This document shows positions 7,356 through 12,051 of a DNA stretch of 12,051 nt, one piece after another. The position numbers were made by a program, and so were the translations under genes. This stretch comes from CAZIPN01 sp964541225. GTDB lineage: Bacteria; Actinomycetota; Coriobacteriia; Anaerosomatales; JAAXUF01. The DNA is taken from positions 1 to 12,051 of the forward strand of contig CAZIPN010000043.1 in assembly GCA_964541225.1 (NCBI GenBank), given 5' to 3'. The first letter of the stretch is position 1, and each line of letters begins with the position of its first letter. A model generated the notes under the pieces. The model did no database searches. It was not told the DNA's origin and was given only the letters and a program-made list of their open reading frames with translations.

Positions 7356-8225
7356 TTAGTTTTCGAGCCTCAGCTTGGCGACGATGGGCAGCTCACGCTC
7401 AAGCACCCTCTTCTCCGGACTGCCGAGGCTCTGCTCGACGAGGCGGATGTCGCGCACCAGCTTGGTAAGGCCACTCGGCTCCAGCGACGCCGCCTGGTCC
7501 GATCCCCACATCGAGCGATCGAGCGTGATGTGACGCTCGACGACACGCGCGCCCAGCGCGACCGCTGCCACTGACGAAGCCAGGCCCGACTCGTGGCCCG
7601 AGTAGCCGATCGGAACATCGTAGCGATCGCGCAGGGTGCCCATCACACGGAGGTTGATTTCGTCGTAGTGAGCTGGATATGTGCTCACGGCATGAAGAAG
7701 GACCAGGTCGTCCTTGCCCAAGACCTCGACTGCGTGGTCAATCTGCTCAATCGTACTCATGCCGGTTGACAGCATCACGGGCTTGCCGGTCGCCCGGCTG
7801 CGAAGCAGCAGCGCGTCGTCGGTCAGGCTCGCCGATGCGATCTTGTAGAAAGGCACGTCAAACTGCTCCATGAAATCGACCGAGGGCTGGTCCCAACAGG
7901 AGGCGCACCACTGGATGCCCTGCCTCTTGCACTCCTCGTCGATCTCGCGGTACTCCTCCGCGCCGAACTCGACGCGGTAGCGGTAGTCCATGTACGACAT
8001 GTAGCCCCAGGGCGTCTCGCGCATGACATCACGCTGCGCCAAAGGAACGCAGACCTCGGGAGTTCGCTTCTGGAACTTCACGGCGTCACAACCGGCCGCA
8101 GCAGCAACCTGAATGAGCTTCTTGGCAAGCTCAAGGTCACCGTTGTGGTTGATTCCGATCTCGCCGATTATGAAGCACGGAGCTTCTGAACCGATCTGTT
8201 TTGGTCCGATCATCACTGATTCCAT
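7356..8225 (-). CDS. NeuB-type ulosonic (sialic-acid-like) acid synthase lacking the SAF domain
   Basis: The 289-residue product condenses PEP with an aldose or aldose phosphate in a metal-dependent TIM barrel. Signatures are EIGINHNGDLELAKKLI (22-38), AVKFQKR (48-54), STGMST (153-158), IGYSGHE (206-212), the metal/phosphate region RHITLDRSMWGSDQAASLEP (231-250) and the terminal PIVAKLR. Sialic acid synthases usually continue for about 60 residues into an antifreeze-like SAF domain. Here the protein stops at the linker, as in a known short subgroup. Starts are possible at GTG 8231, ATG 8225 and ATG 8213; none has a good ribosome-binding site. I took 8225 because a putative extended -10 would begin the transcript there. 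The KdsC-like partner suggests a phosphorylated product such as KDN-9-phosphate. No CMP-sugar synthetase is present in the window. Confidence 0.9.
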   Translation of the reverse strand: MESVMIGPKQIGSEAPCFIIGEIGINHNGDLELAKKLIQVAAAAGCDAVKFQKRTPEVCVPLAQRDVMRETPWGYMSYMDYRYRVEFGAEEYREIDEECKRQGIQWCASCWDQPSVDFMEQFDVPFYKIASASLTDDALLLRSRATGKPVMLSTGMSTIEQIDHAVEVLGKDDLVLLHAVSTYPAHYDEINLRVMGTLRDRYDVPIGYSGHESGLASSVAAVALGARVVERHITLDRSMWGSDQAASLEPSGLTKLVRDIRLVEQSLGSPEKRVLERELPIVAKLRLEN

Positions 8226-8370
8226 TCGCACATGGTAGCACAGGGTCAGTACCCGTCTGCCCCGTCTGGCACTGCCTCCGGGAACCCAAACAACCGCTCT
8301 ATCCTGCGCAGACGCGGTACCTCACAAGACCCGTCCGAAGCGGTTGCGCCCCCTCCTTCAGGGAACAGAA
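8226..8370. other. Intergenic gap inside the minus-strand block
   Basis: These 145 bases are by far the largest gap in the nine-gene block. They hold a tandem CCCGTCTG repeat (8252-8259 and 8261-8268), a weak GGGT/ACCC hairpin (8243-8254) and an AAGGAGG-like string (minus strand, near 8350-8357) with no usable start codon after it. There is no clear intrinsic terminator. The gap may separate a three-gene unit (from rfbH) and a six-gene unit. Confidence 0.5.
8232..8240 (-). promoter_or_regulatory. Possible extended -10 promoter for the NeuB-like operon
   Basis: The minus strand reads TGCTACCAT: a TGn extension followed by TACCAT, four of six matches to TATAAT. Standard spacing puts the first transcribed base at about 8225, the A of the ATG I chose, which would make a leaderless message. 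No -35 match is visible. Confidence 0.25.
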
Positions 8371-9252
8371 CTAGCCTGGCAAACGGCAGATTGCACCCAA
8401 GACCCATGTCGTCTTGCCGTGGACTGTGACGGGGAAGCTCGTGCGTTCCGCCACTACCAGGCCGACCGACTCGAGCAGCGCGCTGAGCGCCTCCTCCGTG
8501 TAGAAGTTGATGTGCTCGTGCCAGTGCCGTTTGTCTCGGAAGGCCATCTCGGGAACAGGCGCCTCTCTCACGAGGGGTTCATGGGGGACCTCGACCCACA
8601 AGGAAGTGCCAGGCTTCATCACCTCGGCGATCGCCGAGACTGTGTCGCGCGGATAGGAGACGTGCTCGAGCACTTGGCTAACAACGATCAGATCGTATTC
8701 GTTTGCGGCAGCTTCTTCGGGTTCGACTCGGCGTGCGTCTTCAATGACAGGCTTGTCCGAGATGTCGTAGACGTGATGCACGGCAACCTCGGCCCGAAAG
8801 GGCGTGTTCAGCCCAGTATCCCCGCCCCAGTCCAGCACGCTGTTCACTTCGCCGATGCGCTCGCGCAAGTACGACTCCACGTGCGGGATGTATTCATAGC
8901 CGCCGAGAAGTTCGTCATTCCTGGTCTCGTAGCCGGGCTCGAACTTCGACCGCAGCGCCGTGTACTCCTCCCCGCGATAGTCCGCGTAAAGCGATGCCAT
9001 CTCGGAGTCGTCAAACCGTATGTCGAGGAAGATGAGCCCGCACTCGTCGCACCGCAAGGTGTTGCAGATCGAGTACGCCATCCCGGGCTGAACGTCACGC
9101 AGGCCCCAAGACTCGTCGATGATCACAGGCTCCCAGCCAAAGACCCGGCTGGCCACGAACGGCATCAAGATTGCGGGGCTCTTGCTCAGGCTCGTGCTCC
9201 CGCAACACACGCACTCTTTGGCAACCCGCGGACGACACTCCGATTGGCTCAT
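8371..9252 (-). CDS. Class I SAM-dependent methyltransferase with N-terminal four-cysteine motif
   Basis: The product is 293 residues from ATG 9252, which follows AGGAGGG by five bases. Two CxxC pairs, C14/C17 (CVCCGS) and C68/C71 (RCDECGLIFLD), probably bind zinc. The Rossmann methyltransferase core follows: VLDWGGDTGLN (139-149) as SAM loop, DLIVVSQVLEHV (187-198), MKPGTSLWVEVPHEP (212-226) and the late HEHINFYT (245-252). This resembles the Methyltransf_13/23 arrangement also seen in sugar C-methyltransferases, but the C-terminal domain of TylC3-type enzymes is absent. Position in the rfbH transcript, 43 bases after the SDR gene, suggests methylation of the nucleotide sugar made by those enzymes. 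Whether transfer is to carbon or oxygen is open. Confidence 0.88.
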   Translation of the reverse strand: MSQSECRPRVAKECVCCGSTSLSKSPAILMPFVASRVFGWEPVIIDESWGLRDVQPGMAYSICNTLRCDECGLIFLDIRFDDSEMASLYADYRGEEYTALRSKFEPGYETRNDELLGGYEYIPHVESYLRERIGEVNSVLDWGGDTGLNTPFRAEVAVHHVYDISDKPVIEDARRVEPEEAAANEYDLIVVSQVLEHVSYPRDTVSAIAEVMKPGTSLWVEVPHEPLVREAPVPEMAFRDKRHWHEHINFYTEEALSALLESVGLVVAERTSFPVTVHGKTTWVLGAICRLPG

Positions 9253-9257
9253 ACCAA

Positions 9258-9264
9258 CCCTCCT
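9258..9264 (-). promoter_or_regulatory. Ribosome-binding site of the four-cysteine methyltransferase
   Basis: AGGAGGG lies five bases before ATG 9252, deciding that start over the longer frame beginning at 9321 inside the SDR gene. Confidence 0.75.
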
Positions 9265-9295
9265 AGCACTTGAAATGCATGTCGCTAGCAGGGCG

Positions 9296-10411
9296 CTAGG
9301 ACACGTCGGTCCGACGGTCACCCAGTTCGGCCGAATCTGACCCCGAACCGTCGCTCCTGCCTCGCCGCCACTCTACTGTGCGACGCACCGCTTCGGTCAG
9401 CCCGACCATCTCGCTCAGCCCCAGCTCACCTCTCGCCCTCGCGGTCGACGGCACATAGCGATTGCCGGCGCCACCGCTGTTCGCGCCGTCCAGCGCCTCG
9501 ATCGATACCTTGGGCGTTGGCTCGAATACAGTGGCGACCGCATTCGCGATCTCCGCGATGGTGCGACCATCCTCAGACCCGACATTGTAGGCGCGACCGG
9601 CGTCGCCGCGCGCAAGAATCGTCAGGAGCCACGCGGCCAGATCCGACGCATACATATATGAACGTACCGGGGTACCATCGCCCTTCACGACGATAGGCTC
9701 CCCCGCGATGCCATTCCCGATGAAGTTGCCGATTGCAAAATGGGCGTCGAGCGACAGGTAGGGCCCCACGAAGGCGAAGCATCGCGCGGCCGCGACCGGC
9801 ACACCGTGTTGGGCTGCGTACGTGGCACACAGCAGCTCCGCAAACCGCTTCGACTCGGCATACGCCGAGCCCGGCGCCAGCTGATTCGGCCCGCCGAGAT
9901 AGTCCTCGGCAATCAGCGGCATGTCTTCTGGCTGCGGGCCGTAGACCGCGCCGGAGCTTACGAACAGCACTCTCGGGCCACCCCACGCGCGGGCAGCTTC
10001 CAATACATTGCGCGTTCCGGTCGACACCGTGTCGATCATGCGCAGAGGGTCGATCTCGTTTTGGCGCGTGCTTGATTCGGCGGCCGCATGAATGACATGC
10101 GTGAACGGCCCTGCCGGCGGCTCGAAGTCGACAACGTCGCCGTGTAGCAGTGAGATTGAAGGTTCCGATGCAAGGTGCAGTGCCTTGTCGGCGAACCGGC
10201 CCGCATCGCGTGTGAGGACGACCATCTCGGCGCCCAGCCCGAGCGTCCGGTTGGCCCACACGAGCGACTCGAGCAACCAGGTCCCGACAAACCCGGTGCC
10301 GCCGGTGACGAACAGCCGAGCACCCCGCAGCTGTTCCCACGCCTCGCCCACTGAAGCGACTACCTCTTCGAGGTCGCGCGCGAGAGGGTTGCTCGGCATC
10401 TCGGCGGGCAT
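9296..10411 (-). CDS. Extended SDR NAD(P)-dependent nucleotide-sugar epimerase/dehydratase/reductase
   Basis: This 371-residue protein has the extended SDR layout. The cofactor loop is FVTGGTGFVGTWLLESL (34-50). HGDVVDF (90-96) and HVIHAAAES (105-113) follow, then the catalytic serine region FVSSGAVYG (150-158) and the YAESK pair (Y184, K188). RSYMYASDLA (250-259) and AYNVGSE (274-280) complete the fold. About 30 helical residues precede the Rossmann fold, and the last 20 residues are polar and disordered-looking. The start overlaps the rfbH stop: either ATG 10411 (TGATG) or GTG 10414 (GTGA); GGAGG lies 13 or 10 bases upstream. Directly after rfbH, it could be a CDP-3,6-dideoxyhexulose 4-reductase like the abequose/paratose synthases, or a 4,6-dehydratase or epimerase. 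Sequence does not separate these. Confidence 0.87.
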   Translation of the reverse strand: MPAEMPSNPLARDLEEVVASVGEAWEQLRGARLFVTGGTGFVGTWLLESLVWANRTLGLGAEMVVLTRDAGRFADKALHLASEPSISLLHGDVVDFEPPAGPFTHVIHAAAESSTRQNEIDPLRMIDTVSTGTRNVLEAARAWGGPRVLFVSSGAVYGPQPEDMPLIAEDYLGGPNQLAPGSAYAESKRFAELLCATYAAQHGVPVAAARCFAFVGPYLSLDAHFAIGNFIGNGIAGEPIVVKGDGTPVRSYMYASDLAAWLLTILARGDAGRAYNVGSEDGRTIAEIANAVATVFEPTPKVSIEALDGANSGGAGNRYVPSTARARGELGLSEMVGLTEAVRRTVEWRRGRSDGSGSDSAELGDRRTDVS

Positions 10412-11766
10412 CACGACCGCGCCGCCTCCAGTAGCACCCCGACCATGTACTCCAGCATCTCCCTGGTCATCCCGGGATAGACGCCGATCCAGAACGCGTC
10501 GTTCATGATGCGATCGGTGTTGGCGAGTTCGCCGACCACCCGAAAGCCCTCGCCGCTTGCCCGCATCGCATCAAACACGGGCTGGCGAACCATGTTCCCG
10601 GCAAACAGCATGCGCGTCTGCACTTTCGCGTCTTCGAGCGCGGCCACCAGCATGTCACGCGTGAGCGGCGCTCCATCGGCCCGCTGGGCACCCTCGCGAA
10701 CGGTCATGAGGAAGCCGAACCACGACGGGTCTGAGCCGGGAGTCGGATCCGGCAGCACGAGCACGTCTTCGAGTGGCGAGAGCGCCTCCCTCAAGTAGGC
10801 GTAGTTTGCGCGACGGGCCGCGACGAACTCGGGCATCTTCGCAAGCTGCGCCACGCCCACCGCCGCCTGCATGTCGGTGACCTTGAGGTTGTAGCCCCAC
10901 TCGGAGTACACGTACTTGTGGTCGTAGCCGAAAGGCAGCGTCCCAAACTGCTGGCTGAAGCGCTTCCCGCACGTGTTGTCCTTGCCCGATGGACACGAGC
11001 AGTCGCGACCCCAGTCACGCATCGAAAGCAGGATCGCGGCGAGCTCGGCATTGTCGGTATAGACGGCGCCGCCCTCGCCCATCGTCATGTGATGCGGCGG
11101 ATAGAAGCTCGACGTGGCGATGTCGCCAAACGACCCCGTCTTGCGTCCGCGATACTCTCCGCCCAGCGCATCGCAGTTGTCCTCGATGAGCCACAGCCCG
11201 TGTCGATCGCAGAATGCGGTGACAGCCTCGATGTCGAACGGATTGCCGAGGGTGTGCGCTAGCATGACCGCCTTGGTCCGGTCCGTGACCGCGCCTTCAA
11301 GCTGCCCGACGTCCACGTTGTACGTGCCGAGCGACACGTCCACGAAGACCGGCACAGCACCAAACTGCACGATCGGTGCGATGGTGGTCGGGAAGCCAGC
11401 AGCCACCGTGATCACTTCATCGCCGCGCTGAACAGCCCTGTCTCCGAGCCTCGGGCTAGTGAGCGCCGAGAACGCGAGAAGGTTCGCGCTTGAACCCGAG
11501 TTCACCAGGAGCGCGTGCTCGACGCCCACGTAGCGCGCAAGCCGCTCCTCGAACTCTCGCGAGAAGCGACCGTAGGTGAGCCAGAAGTCCAGTGAGCTGT
11601 CGACCAGATTCACGAGTTCGCGCTCATCGAACACGCGTCCGCCGTAGCGTACCGCCGAGACACCCGCCTCGAAGGGCGCCTCATCGGCGAACTCAGCTTG
11701 GTAGTACTCGGCGACTTTGGCGAGGATCTCGTCGCGCAGTGTGGTCGCACGGTTGTCTGATGCCAC
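10411..11766 (-). CDS. rfbH: RfbH-type PLP/[2Fe-2S] 3-dehydrase (CDP-4-dehydro-6-deoxyglucose 3-dehydrase, E1)
   Basis: The 451-residue enzyme belongs to the DegT/DnrJ/EryC1/StrS aminotransferase fold, but the PLP-anchoring lysine is replaced by histidine in SSFYPPHHMTMGEGGAVYT (219-237; H225/H226). C198, C256, C258 and C266 reproduce exactly the C-X57-C-X1-C-X7-C [2Fe-2S] ligand pattern known for the Yersinia E1 enzyme. That pattern is missing from the histidine-bearing, GDP-specific ColD. E1 removes the 3-hydroxyl of CDP-4-keto-6-deoxyglucose, passing electrons from a flavin/iron-sulfur reductase (E3). This is the committed step to 3,6-dideoxyhexoses. GTG 11766 follows AAGGAA by nine bases; the frame running upstream to 11943 is a shadow over the promoter. 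Length fits the family (about 437 residues). The cytidylyltransferase, 4,6-dehydratase and E3 genes are not in the window. Confidence 0.93.
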   Translation of the reverse strand: MASDNRATTLRDEILAKVAEYYQAEFADEAPFEAGVSAVRYGGRVFDERELVNLVDSSLDFWLTYGRFSREFEERLARYVGVEHALLVNSGSSANLLAFSALTSPRLGDRAVQRGDEVITVAAGFPTTIAPIVQFGAVPVFVDVSLGTYNVDVGQLEGAVTDRTKAVMLAHTLGNPFDIEAVTAFCDRHGLWLIEDNCDALGGEYRGRKTGSFGDIATSSFYPPHHMTMGEGGAVYTDNAELAAILLSMRDWGRDCSCPSGKDNTCGKRFSQQFGTLPFGYDHKYVYSEWGYNLKVTDMQAAVGVAQLAKMPEFVAARRANYAYLREALSPLEDVLVLPDPTPGSDPSWFGFLMTVREGAQRADGAPLTRDMLVAALEDAKVQTRMLFAGNMVRQPVFDAMRASGEGFRVVGELANTDRIMNDAFWIGVYPGMTREMLEYMVGVLLEAARS

Positions 11767-11803
11767 TGAAGCAATTCCTTTCGAGAACCGAACATCGACC
11801 GCG

Positions 11804-11809
11804 ATTCTA
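11804..11809 (-). promoter_or_regulatory. Possible -10 element of the rfbH promoter
   Basis: The minus strand reads TAGAAT, five of six matches to TATAAT, 37 bases before the GTG at 11766. No convincing -35 is present. The region faces the plus-strand promoter at 11833-11861. Confidence 0.35.
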
Positions 11810-11832
11810 CCGCACCCGGCCAAGCACGTTTG

Positions 11833-11861
11833 ATGACACACGAAGCGCCCGGCGCTATCAT
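11833..11861 (+). promoter_or_regulatory. Candidate sigma-70-type promoter with palindromic spacer
   Basis: ATGACA (five of six to TTGACA), a 17-base spacer, then TATCAT (five of six to TATAAT). Initiation near 11868 gives a leader of about 26 bases to GTG 11894 with a GGGGGAGG site (11879-11886). The spacer holds the inverted repeat AGCGCC-C-GGCGCT (11844-11856), a possible operator. Confidence 0.5.
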
Positions 11862-11893
11862 GACCGCACACTATGCCCGGGGGAGGAACAACC

Positions 11894-12051
11894 GTGCGTG
11901 CGCGCAAACCGAAGGCCTCCAAGCGACAGCGCACAGCACCCAAAGGCCGTGTAGCAAGCTTCCTCGGCGAGCATCGCTACCTCGTGTACTGGGTCTTGAG
12001 CATCGCCTTTGCGGCACTCGTCTTGTCACCCTCGTTGCGAACGGGGTTCTT
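11894..12051 (+). CDS. N-terminus of a membrane protein, cut by the window edge
   Basis: 52 codons are visible. The first 20 residues are strongly basic (many Lys and Arg). After GRVASFLGEHRY comes a hydrophobic segment at about residues 30-45 (LVYWVLSIAFAALVL), then SPSLRTGF. This looks like a cytoplasmic basic tail followed by the first membrane helix of an integral membrane protein. GTG 11894 has GGGGGAGG seven bases upstream. An in-frame ATG at 11873 is less likely, because it would lie about five bases from the predicted transcription start. Location beside glycan genes would suit a membrane glycosyltransferase, ligase or flippase, but no family motif is visible. Confidence 0.7.
   Translation, partial: MRARKPKASKRQRTAPKGRVASFLGEHRYLVYWVLSIAFAALVLSPSLRTGF

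Noticed and set aside
8243..8268. Weak GGGT/ACCC hairpin and tandem CCCGTCTG as a terminator
   Set aside because: The stem is only four pairs with no T-tract; the tandem repeat is just two copies.
8349..8357. AAGGAGG-like string on the minus strand after the methyltransferase, hinting at a small gene
   Set aside because: No ATG or GTG follows at usable spacing, and the first TTG is immediately followed by TGA.
8344..9273. 309-codon plus-strand open frame opposite the four-cysteine methyltransferase
   Set aside because: It covers almost exactly the antisense of a convincing methyltransferase and shows no motifs.

Overview
This is a high-GC bacterial window holding a surface-glycan biosynthesis locus. 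It has eleven protein genes, two of them cut by the window edges. I see no RNA genes, mobile elements or CRISPR arrays. Strong GGAGG ribosome-binding sites and high GC in all codon positions would fit a high-GC Gram-positive (actinobacterial) or other GC-rich free-living bacterium. The sequence does not fix the taxon.

Layout. Positions 3-470 (-) encode a GtrA-family membrane protein running off the left edge. A 281-base divergent region separates it from a DPM1/GtrB-type family 2 glycosyltransferase (752-1708, +). Everything from 1705 to 11766 is a nine-gene block on the minus strand. In transcription order it is: an RfbH-type 3-dehydrase (10411-11766), an extended SDR nucleotide-sugar enzyme (9296-10411), a class I methyltransferase with an N-terminal four-cysteine motif (8371-9252), a short NeuB-type synthase (7356-8225), a KdsC-like HAD phosphatase (6860-7354), an acetolactate-synthase-like ThDP enzyme (5049-6857), a Gfo/Idh/MocA oxidoreductase (3985-5043), a radical SAM/SPASM protein (2874-3947) and a two-domain FkbM methyltransferase (1705-2877). 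At the right edge a divergent plus-strand gene (from 11894) begins a membrane protein.

Cooperation. The first three genes look like a nucleotide-deoxysugar module: C-3 deoxygenation, then SDR chemistry, then methyl transfer. The next two look like an ulosonic-acid module: PEP condensation to an acid phosphate, then dephosphorylation. The ThDP enzyme could add a two-carbon branch to a keto-sugar. The oxidoreductase, radical SAM protein and FkbM enzyme are plausible tailoring steps. The CDP-glucose-forming enzymes, the RfbH reductase partner and a CMP-sugar synthetase are all absent here and must lie outside the window if these pathways run. Gaps from KdsC-like to FkbM are 2, 5 and 37 bases and a GTGA overlap, so the block is probably co-transcribed. 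A 145-base gap before the NeuB-like gene could hold an internal promoter. The block ends tail-to-tail with the glycosyltransferase, the two stop codons sharing one CTAG.
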